In this document: positions 1 to 7,545 of the stretch, in pieces | How positions within the stretch are numbered: position 1 is the first letter of the stretch | Layout: each line of letters begins with the position of its first letter | DNA from: Fimbriimonadaceae bacterium | GTDB taxonomy: Bacteria; Armatimonadota; Fimbriimonadia; Fimbriimonadales; Fimbriimonadaceae | DNA: 64,000 nt | NCBI GenBank assembly: GCA_020847855.1 | Contig: JADLBH010000010.1 | Coordinates: 62,001-126,000 of the forward strand | Direction: 5' to 3' | Translations under genes and position numbers: made by a program | The notes under the pieces: generated by a model | What the model was told of the DNA's origin: nothing | Databases searched by the model: none | What the model saw: the letters and a program-made list of their open reading frames with translations, nothing else

Positions 1-1344
1 CCCGGTCGCCACCCTCGCGACCCCGTAGGCGTTCTTGAGCACGTACTTGCGGGGGTTGAAGAACGACCCGTCCGCCCGCACCTGCTCCACGTCCATCACC
101 GCGCCGGAGAACTCGTAGGTCGTCTTGAAGCGCCGCCCGTTCGCGTCGGTCGTGTCCGAGGCCTTCCCGCTCCAGTGGAAGGCGTGGGTCTGCGTCGTGC
201 GCTGCTCGGCGAGCCCTTGGGCCTCGGTCACCGAAGTGGCGTTGAAGTAGGCCTGCGCGCCGTCGCCGCCGTAGGTCGAGGCCGTGCGCACATAGGCCAC
301 CGCCGCTCCCGCCTTGCGCCGGTCCACCGTAATCGGCCGCCCCCTCGAATCGTAGTCGAAGGTGGCGTTCGGGACTGCCGCCGAATTGAGCGTGGCTTGG
401 TCACGGAAGTGGTTCGGGTCGCCCACGTTCTCGACGTGGGGCGTCGCGTGCCGGGCGTCGTAGACGGCCGAGGCCTGCCCGCGCCTGCCCAGCGCGGCCG
501 AGGAGTCGAAGTAGTCGCTCCAGGTGTAGCGCCAAGGCGTCCCCGCGCCAGCGTCCTTGCTCCGTGCGAACTTCTGCTGGAAGTACTTCGAGCGCCCCCA
601 GTACGCGTGCTCGGTCTCGAAGGTCCGGGTCGTCCCGCCCGCGGTGGTCGTGCGCTGCTCGACGACGGTCTCGGAGAGCGGCGCGCCCAGGAAGTTGCTC
701 GAGGTCGTCTTGGTGACGGTGCAAAGGCTGTCCGGCATCCCGCCCGCGACCGCCTGCGCGGCGCTGCCGCGGAAGCTCGAGACGGACTCCAGCTGCATCA
801 ACGACTCCGCGTCGAACTTCGACTTCTGCCAGACCGAGTCGGCGGCAGGAAGCACCGGCCCGTCGTGCACGGTGACGTAGCCCGGGGCGTTCTGGGTCGG
901 CGCGGTATAGGTCCGGGAGAACTCCTTGTCCGGGACGAGGATCAAGCCGCCCGCCGCCTCGACCCGGTACAGCGGAGTGTCCGAGGCGCCATACCCGCTA
1001 GGCGCGCCCGAGGGGATGCCCCGCGGCTTGCCGAGGTTGGTCGTGTCGCCGATGATGTAGCTGCCGTTCGGCCCCCCGAAGTACGTGGTGACCCCGTTCG
1101 GCTCGACGATCTTCCACGCGCTGACGATGTGGGTCCGTAGCGCCGGGATCGGTTCGGTGTCGTAACTGTAGTGGATGCTCGTCACCAGCCCGCGCGGGTC
1201 GGTGACGGTGCTCAGGAACGGGACCCCTTCGCCAGCGATGGGGGTCACGTTCCCGCCCGCGGAGTTCTGCGGCGAGGCGTAGCCGTAGCTAGTGGTCGTG
1301 AACCAAGTCCCAGCGTCGGTAGGCGTCGCCACGCTCTCCGTCAA
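1..1344 (-). CDS. Rhs/YD-repeat core fragment (runs off left edge)
   Basis: An uninterrupted minus-strand frame encodes Rhs-type core sequence, with motifs such as GLVTSIHYSYDTEPIPALRT, ATFDYDSRGRPITVDRRKAG and RTYTAPTQNAPG. Rhs cores form a large beta-cocoon that encloses a C-terminal toxin tip. There is no ATG. The only start-like codon is TTG at 1344-1342, which overlaps the TGA stop of the upstream small membrane protein as TTGA. This is either a translationally coupled restart or a recombination junction that placed an internal core segment behind the immunity-like gene. The 3' end lies outside the window. The Rhs identity is secure; whether it is expressed is unknown. Confidence 0.75.
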   Translation of the reverse strand, partial: MTESVATPTDAGTWFTTTSYGYASPQNSAGGNVTPIAGEGVPFLSTVTDPRGLVTSIHYSYDTEPIPALRTHIVSAWKIVEPNGVTTYFGGPNGSYIIGDTTNLGKPRGIPSGAPSGYGASDTPLYRVEAAGGLILVPDKEFSRTYTAPTQNAPGYVTVHDGPVLPAADSVWQKSKFDAESLMQLESVSSFRGSAAQAVAGGMPDSLCTVTKTTSSNFLGAPLSETVVEQRTTTAGGTTRTFETEHAYWGRSKYFQQKFARSKDAGAGTPWRYTWSDYFDSSAALGRRGQASAVYDARHATPHVENVGDPNHFRDQATLNSAAVPNATFDYDSRGRPITVDRRKAGAAVAYVRTASTYGGDGAQAYFNATSVTEAQGLAEQRTTQTHAFHWSGKASDTTDANGRRFKTTYEFSGAVMDVEQVRADGSFFNPRKYVLKNAYGVARVATG

Positions 1345-1652
1345 CTGTGCTCACGTCGCGGCCCACTCCGGCCAAAGTCAACCGTAGCGATGACAAGCGC
1401 GAATAGTCCCATTACCGCGACGAAGTCTCGGAGAACAAAGTATACAACCAGGATCGCAGTAGCGCTCAATAGTGTGAATACTTTTGTAAACTGCGAAGCA
1501 GGAGCACTCCTACGGGCAGTGACGCAGATTGCCACTGCGAGCGCACTAGCTCCAAGGCCCACTACACGCTCGCTAGAGGGATCAAGCGCGACCGCGACGG
1601 CACAAGCCGTGACAATCGTGAACGGAAGCCAGACTGAAGCCTCAGTCTTCAA
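1341..1652 (-). CDS. small membrane protein, candidate immunity partner of Rhs tip C
   Basis: A 103-residue protein of four hydrophobic segments (about residues 8-25, 30-47, 57-74 and 77-92) with no recognised domain. Its start overlaps the end of the Rhs cassette C tip by 11 bases, the usual position of an Rhs or CdiI immunity gene. The last codons run into Rhs core sequence, so the 3' junction may be a recombination point. The immunity role is inferred from position, size and membrane nature only. Confidence 0.55.
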   Translation of the reverse strand: MKTEASVWLPFTIVTACAVAVALDPSSERVVGLGASALAVAICVTARRSAPASQFTKVFTLLSATAILVVYFVLRDFVAVMGLFALVIATVDFGRSGPRREHS

Positions 1653-2442
1653 AGTCGCTCTCCTGGATCCGTAGTATCAAACCAAGGACCGTAAGCGAAT
1701 AGGCTACGGTCACGAAGATCAGCGTTGCTGTGATTCCTCGGGCAACTCGTGGAAGCTTTGCAACTTGAGCGACTACTGCCAAGAATGCTGCAGACGCCAT
1801 GATGTGCGTGAAGAAGCGCAGAAACCGTTCGTCGCTGTGTCTGGTCTCGGAGATTGCTTCCGAGAGGTAGAATGCAGCGAGGCCAAAGCTAGCCGCAGCG
1901 ATCAGGCTCTGTGATGGAGTCCTTGGTACCGATACGAAGGGGCCTCCCATAGATGCGAACCAGCCAAAGCAAAGGAACAGGACTCCTAGTGCAGTCATGT
2001 TGTCGAAGTACTCCCTGCTGGTACCGTCTGCGTCAAAGTAGTTTACAGGATCGCTGCCACAATACGCGTACCAGTTCGTTCCGTCGCGGGCGGGGTCTTC
2101 GGAGAGGAAACGGCCGGTTGTGGGTTCGTAGTAGCGGGCGCGCATGTAGACGAGGCTGGACTCCGCGTCTTGGCGGTGGCCGAGGTTGGCGCAGTAGCCT
2201 TGTTGGGGCGGGGAGCCGGAGCTCGAGACCACGTCGCCCCGGGGGCCGTAGGTCCGTTCGTGGGCCACGCTCCCGTCGAGCGCGAACATGGCGACGTTGT
2301 TGCCGTGGGTGTCGTAGACCGGGAAGCCCAAGGCGGTCTGCGCGAGAGCCCCGCTTACCGAGCCCGAGTACACCCGATGCGACTCGATGCCCCGCGGCCC
2401 GAGCGAGTACCGCACCACGTCCACCGTGTCCACATAGTTCAC
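1642..2442 (-). CDS. Rhs C-terminal cassette C with membrane-type tip
   Basis: The first 140 residues are the conserved end of an Rhs core, including RARYYEPTTGRFLSEDP and ending in NYFDADG. Beyond this point the sequence is unique. The tip (1642-2022, 126 residues) has several hydrophobic segments, around LGVLFLCFGWFASM, LIAAASFGLAAFYL, ASAAFLAVVAQV and TLIFVTVAYSLTVLGLIL. Core homology extends upstream of the ATG to about 2484 and then stops, so this is an orphan 3' cassette rather than a full Rhs gene. A tip of this type suggests a membrane-acting toxin, but no family was recognised. The small gene after it overlaps by 11 bases. Confidence 0.7.
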   Translation of the reverse strand: MNYVDTVDVVRYSLGPRGIESHRVYSGSVSGALAQTALGFPVYDTHGNNVAMFALDGSVAHERTYGPRGDVVSSSGSPPQQGYCANLGHRQDAESSLVYMRARYYEPTTGRFLSEDPARDGTNWYAYCGSDPVNYFDADGTSREYFDNMTALGVLFLCFGWFASMGGPFVSVPRTPSQSLIAAASFGLAAFYLSEAISETRHSDERFLRFFTHIMASAAFLAVVAQVAKLPRVARGITATLIFVTVAYSLTVLGLILRIQESDFED

Positions 2443-2484
2443 CTTCCGAGTATAGTCCTCCTCGTACCCGCTCTGCCCGTCGTA
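2023..2484 (-). repeat. Rhs core repeat, copy C
   Basis: A 0.46-kb copy of the terminal Rhs core sequence, also found at 3261-3856 and 5356-5951. The three copies encode almost the same protein, for example LGFPVYDTHGNNVAM and GYCANLGHRQDAES in all three. They differ completely downstream, where the tips begin. Such repeats provide homology for tip exchange. Confidence 0.8.
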
Positions 2485-2553
2485 ACACTAGCGTTGGCGA
2501 ACTGCAAGGCTTACGAATCACAGCTCGGCCTGCGTACGCCGAGAAAGGCCACC

Positions 2554-2838
2554 TTAGTTCTCTTCCGAATCGGCCGCATTGTCGATTGCCTGCCAATACC
2601 ACTTTGGCCTAACTCCAAAGATGGAAATCACCAAGAACGGCCACTCCACGGGCCTCAGCCAAGCTCGTGCGTCCACCTGGGTAAACAGCCACATCAGGGT
2701 TAGCGCACCTTTCAGCCAAGCGGGAAACCCTTCGCTGCGGCGGTCAGCGAGCGCCCATATCAACCCGACCCATGCGGCATCAATCAGCGGAAGCGGCAAC
2801 TTTGGCTTTGCAAGATAATCGGCGAACCGAAGCATTCT
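2554..2838 (-). CDS. small membrane protein, candidate immunity partner of Rhs tip B
   Basis: The ATG at 2838 gives a 94-residue product beginning MLRFADYLAKPKLPLP, 11 bases after the stop of Rhs cassette B. An earlier start at 3057 is open but would overlap most of the tip B coding region, and its extra residues are arginine-rich and shadow-like. Hydrophobic stretches lie near LIDAAWVGLIWAL, LKGALTLMWLF and WPFLVISIFGV. No family was recognised. The immunity role is inferred from position. Confidence 0.5.
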   Translation of the reverse strand, partial: RMLRFADYLAKPKLPLPLIDAAWVGLIWALADRRSEGFPAWLKGALTLMWLFTQVDARAWLRPVEWPFLVISIFGVRPKWYWQAIDNAADSEEN

Positions 2839-2849
2839 TGCTTGCTGCC

Positions 2850-3881
2850 CTAGCGCCGCCAGAGCCCATCGTCTGAGCCAGTATACCAATCGGCGAGTAA
2901 GTCCGGCAAGCCGAATCCGCCGCTTGCTCCAAACAGTAAAGTGGAGGCGTACTCCCATCCGTCTTCGCCTAGCGCCATTAGGATCTTTCCCGCTTGCATC
3001 ATCATGAGGCCGCGGGCAAACGTGTTTGCTCCTGAAGCCATCGTGAAGATTCCCCAAGCGCTGAGGATCGTCCCTGCGCCCTTCCCATACGCCAGCAGTA
3101 TCTTCGCCGCGCCTGCCGATAGCCGCCCCAAGATTGCACTAAATCCAAGGTACATCTGCATCGCACCGAGGCCGATGAACAGTAACCCGAGTTGCGCTCT
3201 CACGTTTCCCATGTGAAAAACGAACTCTCCTAAGGCATGCCAAGGGTCGTCTGGGAGCTTGCCAGAACGGTCGACTAGGTTGGTTGGATTGCTGATGCAA
3301 TATGCGTACCAGTTCGTCCCGTCACGGGCGGGGTCTTCGGAGAGGAAGCGGCCGGTGGCGGGTTCGTAGTAGCGGGCGCGCATGTAGATCAGCGAGCTTT
3401 CGGCGTCTTGGCGGTGTCCTAGGTTGGCGCAGTAGCCTTGTTGGGGAGGGCTCCCGTTAGACGAAACCACGTCGCCCCAGGGGCTGTACGTCCGCTCGTG
3501 CGCGACCGAGCCGTCGAGCGCTAACATGGCGACGTTGTTGCCGTGGGTGTCGTAGACGGGGAAGCCTAGGGCGGTCTGGGGCAAGGAACCGCCCACCGCC
3601 CCCGAGAAGACCCGCTGCGACTCGATGCCCCTCGGCCCCAGCCCGTACCGCACCACGTCCACGGTGTCCACGGAGTTCACCTTCCGAGTATAGACCTCCT
3701 CGTACCCCGATTGCCCGTCGTGGTAGTAGCGCGTGGTCGGGCGGTCGGTCGCGTAGACGTCGTAGTACCCGCTCACCGTCTCCTCGGTGATGTTCACCCC
3801 GAGCGTCACCCCCTCGCGCTTGCTCACCCGCATCCCGTCCACCCGGTAGCGGTAGTGGGCCCTCTTCAGTTGGCGCGGCAA
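2850..3881 (-). CDS. Rhs C-terminal cassette B with membrane-type tip
   Basis: A 343-residue product. Residues 10-207 are Rhs core, from YRYRVDGMRVSKREG through RARYYEPATGRFLSEDP to NLVDRSG. The remaining 136 residues (2850-3260) are a unique tip with hydrophobic segments near LGLLFIGLGAMQMYLGFSAI, AAKILLAYGKGAGTILSAWG and GLMMMQAGKILMAL. The first nine residues (MPRQLKRAH) do not match the core, which marks the 5' recombination boundary near 3857. It lacks the N-terminal core and has no obvious export signal, as expected for an orphan cassette that becomes functional only when recombined onto a full Rhs gene. Confidence 0.7.
   Translation of the reverse strand: MPRQLKRAHYRYRVDGMRVSKREGVTLGVNITEETVSGYYDVYATDRPTTRYYHDGQSGYEEVYTRKVNSVDTVDVVRYGLGPRGIESQRVFSGAVGGSLPQTALGFPVYDTHGNNVAMLALDGSVAHERTYSPWGDVVSSNGSPPQQGYCANLGHRQDAESSLIYMRARYYEPATGRFLSEDPARDGTNWYAYCISNPTNLVDRSGKLPDDPWHALGEFVFHMGNVRAQLGLLFIGLGAMQMYLGFSAILGRLSAGAAKILLAYGKGAGTILSAWGIFTMASGANTFARGLMMMQAGKILMALGEDGWEYASTLLFGASGGFGLPDLLADWYTGSDDGLWRR
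3261..3856 (-). repeat. Rhs core repeat, copy B
   Basis: A 0.6-kb copy of the terminal Rhs core, colinear with 5356-5951 and, over its last 0.46 kb, with 2023-2484. The sharp ends at the tip boundary and near 3857 delimit the exchangeable unit. Confidence 0.8.
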
Positions 3882-3977
3882 GCCTAAAAGTCATCCGCCA
3901 TATCCCGCTGCCCACGCTGGATAGCGGGCGCAGACATGAGTCGCACGAATGAGGTTATGGCTCGATGTGAGGCAACG

Positions 3978-4694
3978 TTAGTCACGAACGAAGAGATTGC
4001 CCGGCCAGTCCCCTACTCCCGCCTTATCTTCGCTTGAAATGACAGCTATGCCAGGATACAGGTGACTGCCAGCTGAGCGCATATCTTCTATCATGTGGGG
4101 CCTCGGGCTACGGCGCAATAGATGAAGGCCAAGGGCCCCTTCCCAAAGCGCTTCGACAATCTCCGTGTGGTGCGCTGGGCCTACCCAGGAGAATGGCGCA
4201 GTTGCTGCGTAGCGGTATAGTTCGTCTGAAAGAAGATCCTGACAAGGCGTATCTAGTACGGTGCCAGCGAAGTCTCCCCATTCTGGCAACGTAGTCGAGC
4301 TGAAGCTTGGTAGGTAGGACTGATCCATAGCGATGGCTTGCCTTCCAGCTAGCTGGCACTGCGCTACGCGAAGAAGCGGATCAGCAGGCAAGCCGGAATT
4401 GTCCCACTCGGGACTTCCGCGCAACACGCATGTTTGATGAATGTTAGTAGCAAGTGCTCGAAAGATCAAAGACCATGAGCTGGCAGTGAATACTCGGTGG
4501 CACCGTTCGTGATACTCGGCTACAGAATTCGCCTCCGTCTCCGCGACGATGAAGAGGGCAGAGCCTTCGACATCGGTCTGCCGCAGTGCTGCCGAGTACG
4601 TTGCCCGTCTAGAGACTACCATATGCCGACCCCCTCCAGGACCGGTTGTAGAAGTCACAATGTCCATCTGCCGGTCGTAGTAGTGTGGACGCAT
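3978..4694 (-). CDS. orphan Rhs-derived fragment with unique C-terminal region
   Basis: A 238-residue open frame. Its residues 5-22 (YYDRQMDIVTSTTGPGGG) match the internal Rhs core segment YDPQMDYLASSTGPGGG of cassette A, and the DNA agrees over about 45 bases. After that the sequence is unique, with no Rhs C-terminal signature. It contains a YHERCH segment that fits the HExxH zinc-peptidase pattern, which may be coincidence. It lies between the immunity-like gene of cassette A and cassette B. It could be a tip recombined at an earlier core position, or the remains of one. No function is assigned. Confidence 0.4.
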   Translation of the reverse strand: MRPHYYDRQMDIVTSTTGPGGGRHMVVSRRATYSAALRQTDVEGSALFIVAETEANSVAEYHERCHRVFTASSWSLIFRALATNIHQTCVLRGSPEWDNSGLPADPLLRVAQCQLAGRQAIAMDQSYLPSFSSTTLPEWGDFAGTVLDTPCQDLLSDELYRYAATAPFSWVGPAHHTEIVEALWEGALGLHLLRRSPRPHMIEDMRSAGSHLYPGIAVISSEDKAGVGDWPGNLFVRD

Positions 4695-4712
4695 CGGAGA
4701 TAGGTTCCTCCT

Positions 4713-5000
4713 CTATCTTGGAACGAGGGCAAGAAACAACAGCGCCAAGGCAAGAAACGCAGCCCCGGCCGCGAGCCCAATCATGAGCGGTGCAGAGACC
4801 ACTGCCCAAATAGACGCCAGGCATGCTGCAAGGAGGCACGATCCTGCGAGATTCCATCGTAGATGCCTGCGGACGGTAGGTACGGTTCGCGCCCTCACGA
4901 AACCTCCTACAATGGCAGCCGCAAGTGCCACAAGCAACCGGACTGCCTCTTCCACGCTATCCTCCAGCGTCCTCGGCAGCCATCCAAGCAAGGAAGCCAA
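4713..5000 (-). CDS. small membrane protein, candidate immunity partner of Rhs tip A
   Basis: A 95-residue product with three hydrophobic segments, near RLLVALAAAIVGGFV, LAGSCLLAACLASIWAVV and LMIGLAAGAAFLALALLFLA. Its start overlaps the end of Rhs cassette A by 44 bases. No family was recognised. Position and membrane nature parallel the small genes after cassettes B and C, and support an immunity role by inference. Confidence 0.5.
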   Translation of the reverse strand: MASLLGWLPRTLEDSVEEAVRLLVALAAAIVGGFVRARTVPTVRRHLRWNLAGSCLLAACLASIWAVVSAPLMIGLAAGAAFLALALLFLALVPR

Positions 5001-6435
5001 TGATTGTGAAAGCGTACGCGATGTGGTAGGCGATTGCCATCTTTGCCAAGCTGCTGGCTGCCCGATTTGCTATTCCCATGAGCTGAGCCATGCCCGCTCG
5101 CTTCGTAAAGTGCTCTACAAATGCTGACGCCGCTTGACCGGCGACGGTTAGGGCTATCTCTGCTGCATCCGTGACCCCGTCTGTGAACACCATCCCGACG
5201 GCAATCATCCAAGAGCCCAAAGTGGCTGTGTTCCAGCCACGTTCTAGCGCCCATCTGTGATGTGCGCTCGCAATCTCAACGCTGCCGATCCAAACCAATA
5301 GCTGGCCGAACGCGAGCAGGCCACCGGACAAAGCGTGATACCATTGCAACGCTCTTCCGCTAGCATCGACAAAGCCGACGGGCTCGTTGGCGCAGTACAC
5401 GTACCAGTTCGCGCCGTCGCGCTCCGGATCCTCGCTCACGAAGCGGCCGGTGGTAGGTTCGTAGTATCTCGCCCTCATATAGATGAGGGTGCTCTCGGCG
5501 TCTTGGCGGTGTCCTAGGTTGGCGCAGTAGCCTTGCAGGGGCGGGCTGCCGGTCGAGCTCACCACGTCGCCCCAGGGGCCGTACGTGCGCTCGTGGGCTA
5601 CGCTCCCATCGAGGGCGAACATGGCCACGTTGTTGCCGTGGGTGTCGTAGACGGGGAAGCCTAGCGCGGCCTGCGCCAGCGCAGAGCCCACTGCGCCAGA
5701 GTACACCCGCTGCGACTCGATGCCGCGCGGGCCCAGGCCGTACCGCCCCACGTCAACCGTGTCCACGGAGTTCACCTTCCGAGTATAGTCCTCTTCGTAG
5801 CCAGACTGCCCGTCGTGGTAGTAGCGCGTCGTCGGGCGGTCGGTCGCGTAGAGGTCGTAGCACCCGCTCACCGTCTCCTCGGTGATGTTCACGCCGAGCG
5901 TGATCCCCTCCCGCTTGCTCACCCGCATCCCGTCCGCCCGGTAGCGGTAGCTCGCCCCGGCCGAGACCCCCTGCAGGGCCGTCATCCGGTTCAAGGAGTC
6001 CCAGGTGTGCTTCACGGCCGCGGACTGGGATCCGTAGTCCTCCCAGGTCCGGTTCCCCGCCGCGTCGTGCTGGTACGCGCCGAAGGGCGAGCCCACCATC
6101 CGGTTGAGGGCGTCGTACGAGTACCCCGCGTTCGAGCGGTTGCCCGCCGCGTCCACCGTCCAAGCCCCCCCTCCCGGCCCCGTCGAAGAGGCCAGGTAGT
6201 CCATCTGCGGGTCGTACGCGAAAGTCTGAGTCTTAGCGGAGTCCAATGACCCGTTGGCGTACGTCCGCGCCGCCGACTTGAGCCCCCAAGCGCCGTAGTC
6301 CGCCTCGTAGCGCCGCTTCTCGCTCGACTGGTAGGCCGAGCCGTCCCAGCTGTGCCAGGCGTACTTCAGCGAGAGCGCCCGCCCCGCCGCGTCCAGGTCG
6401 TAGACCACCTCGGCGTAGCTCCCTGCGTCGTGCAC
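4957..6435 (-). CDS. Rhs C-terminal region, cassette A, with membrane-type tip
   Basis: A 492-residue product with the longest Rhs core in this frame, including YD-repeat motifs (YSYDALNRMVGSPFGAYQHD, YRYRADGMRVSKREG) and the terminal signature RARYYEPTTGRFVSEDP, ending in FVDASG. The last 132 residues (4957-5355) are a unique tip with hydrophobic segments near GGLLAFGQLLVWIGSV, LGSWMIAVGMVF and YHIAYAFTIIGFLAWMAA. The frame is open upstream of the ATG to a run of ten C at 6472-6481. Beyond that run, Rhs coding continues in another frame, so the present start is an artefact of the frameshift. One unbroken gene would run from near 7020 to 4957. Confidence 0.75.
   Translation of the reverse strand: MHDAGSYAEVVYDLDAAGRALSLKYAWHSWDGSAYQSSEKRRYEADYGAWGLKSAARTYANGSLDSAKTQTFAYDPQMDYLASSTGPGGGAWTVDAAGNRSNAGYSYDALNRMVGSPFGAYQHDAAGNRTWEDYGSQSAAVKHTWDSLNRMTALQGVSAGASYRYRADGMRVSKREGITLGVNITEETVSGCYDLYATDRPTTRYYHDGQSGYEEDYTRKVNSVDTVDVGRYGLGPRGIESQRVYSGAVGSALAQAALGFPVYDTHGNNVAMFALDGSVAHERTYGPWGDVVSSTGSPPLQGYCANLGHRQDAESTLIYMRARYYEPTTGRFVSEDPERDGANWYVYCANEPVGFVDASGRALQWYHALSGGLLAFGQLLVWIGSVEIASAHHRWALERGWNTATLGSWMIAVGMVFTDGVTDAAEIALTVAGQAASAFVEHFTKRAGMAQLMGIANRAASSLAKMAIAYHIAYAFTIIGFLAWMAAEDAGG
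5356..5951 (-). repeat. Rhs core repeat, copy A
   Basis: The copy of the terminal Rhs core that is still attached to a longer upstream core. It is the reference for the copies at 3261-3856 and 2023-2484. Confidence 0.8.
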
Positions 6436-6471
6436 GGGGTTGCCGTTCCAGCCGGTCAGCGAGGTCGTGTA

Positions 6472-6481
6472 CCCCCCCCCC
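6472..6481. repeat. poly-C tract (10) at Rhs frameshift
   Basis: Ten consecutive C on the plus strand (G on the coding strand). The Rhs frames on either side differ by one register, and a change in tract length would rejoin them. Confidence 0.85.
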
Positions 6482-6990
6482 TACGCGGGGCGAGGCCGCG
6501 AAGCCCGACCACCAAAGCCGCCCCATCCCGTCGTAGCCGTACCAACTGCGCTCCGAGGTGTCCTGCCAAGCCCCCGACGACCACGCCTGCCGCACCATGG
6601 TCCGGAAGCGCCGCTGGGGGTCCGAGCCCAGCCCGTAGGTGCCGTAGTGCTCGTATGCCCAGCGCACCGTGCCCAGCCCAGCGCTCGACGAGCGGCCGTA
6701 AGGCGTGGACTGCTCCACCCAGGCCCTCTCGCCCGCGGAGGAGTAGCCATAGGTCAGCGTGTGGTCGAAGGCGAGCCCGCTGATCGCAGGCACCTCGAAC
6801 TCGCGCACGGTGGCGGGCTGGCCGACCCCGCCGCCGGACGTGGCGTACGCGATGGACTGCTTGACGCTGCTCGTTCGGTCCCAGACCTCCACCGGCTGGC
6901 CGTTCGAGACGCCGCCCTCACTAAACGGATCTACGATCACGTAAGCGAGGCCCGAATCGCCGCCCAACTTCGCTTTGGTGTTCCAAAGAG

Positions 6991-7006
6991 TGTTCCGCGT
7001 GAAACA
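6991..7006. promoter_or_regulatory. parS-like 16-mer
   Basis: The sequence TGTTCCGCGTGAAACA matches the ParB-binding consensus TGTTNCACGTGAAACA at every fixed position but one (A to G at position 7). It lies between tRNA-Arg and the truncated Rhs core. A function in chromosome partition is inference from the motif alone. Confidence 0.4.
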
Positions 7007-7025
7007 CTTCGCAAGCCGATTTGAA

Positions 7026-7101
7026 TGGCGCCCTGGAGAGGACTCGAACCTCCGGCCAACGGCTTAGAAGGCCGCTGCTCTATCCGCTGAGCTACCAGGG
7101 C
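7026..7101 (-). tRNA. tRNA-Arg (anticodon UCU)
   Basis: A complete cloverleaf can be drawn: acceptor GCCCTGG paired with CCAGGGC, D-arm GCTC/GAGC, anticodon loop CTTCTAA giving TCT, T-loop TTCGAGT, discriminator G and an encoded CCA. It is transcribed toward the Rhs locus, which begins just beyond its 3' end. Confidence 0.95.
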
Positions 7102-7119
7102 GCGGGGACGATAGCGTAC

Positions 7120-7527
7120 CTATCGCGACCGCTTGCCGTTCCAACACGCCGCCAAAGCGATCACCGAGAGTCCCGAGATCGCCAGGGGCGGGAAGACCGG
7201 CGGCCAGTTCGCCATCATCTTCGATCCCGGCTGTGTCCATACGTCGGCATAGACCCGTAGCGTCTCGACTCGCCCTGATGTGTGCAGGTACAAACCTGCA
7301 AGGCTTACACCGATCCCTAGAGCGAGCAGGTACTGCGCCACGGTTCGCAGAAACCCCGGCTTCCCCATCCCCATCACGCACGCCAGGGCACCAACGCCAC
7401 AGTACACGATGGGGATCCAACCAGTTTGCAGCCGCTCGATCACGAGGCGGTGCTCGTAACGAACCTCGGTCGCGAGACCGAGGAAGCCTAGGGCACAGAT
7501 CAAGAGTACGACGTTCTCCCGGCGCAT
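7120..7527 (-). CDS. hypothetical four-helix membrane protein
   Basis: A 135-residue protein with hydrophobic segments near residues 6-20, 38-55, 64-83 and 110-127. It starts MRRENVVLLICALGFLGLAT and is similar in plan to the next upstream gene, which starts MMRRNTLAVLAVALSFAALA. Both share an (R/H)RL/F stretch after helix 1, a (I/V)YC motif opening helix 2 and an LHT(S/R)GR motif after helix 3. They are therefore tandem paralogues. No known family was recognised. Confidence 0.6.
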   Translation of the reverse strand: MRRENVVLLICALGFLGLATEVRYEHRLVIERLQTGWIPIVYCGVGALACVMGMGKPGFLRTVAQYLLALGIGVSLAGLYLHTSGRVETLRVYADVWTQPGSKMMANWPPVFPPLAISGLSVIALAACWNGKRSR

Positions 7528-7545
7528 GCCCCATTGTGCCGCATG

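Larger units (their letters stand above)
6470..7020 (-). pseudogene. Rhs core fragment, 5'-truncated and frameshifted
   Basis: The frame encodes Rhs core (LTYGYSSAGERAWVEQSTPY, RSWYGYDGMGRLWWSGFA). It is open from the tRNA-Arg 3' end down to a run of ten C at 6472-6481, after which Rhs coding moves to the frame of cassette A. No ATG exists; the first possible start is TTG at 6967, but the frame is open upstream of it to the tRNA. The upstream end of the core is missing. The sequence thus looks like a 5'-truncated Rhs gene abutting the tRNA. The frameshift could be a real slippage event or a homopolymer sequencing error. Confidence 0.65.

Noticed and set aside
175-1140. Long plus-strand open frame of 321 codons rich in Arg, Gly and Val
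   Set aside because: It is the antisense shadow of the Rhs core; the minus strand encodes recognisable Rhs motifs over the same bases.
1-7020. Insertion sequence or prophage origin of the Rhs region
   Set aside because: No transposase, integrase or terminal inverted repeats were found; the repeats are explained by shared Rhs core.
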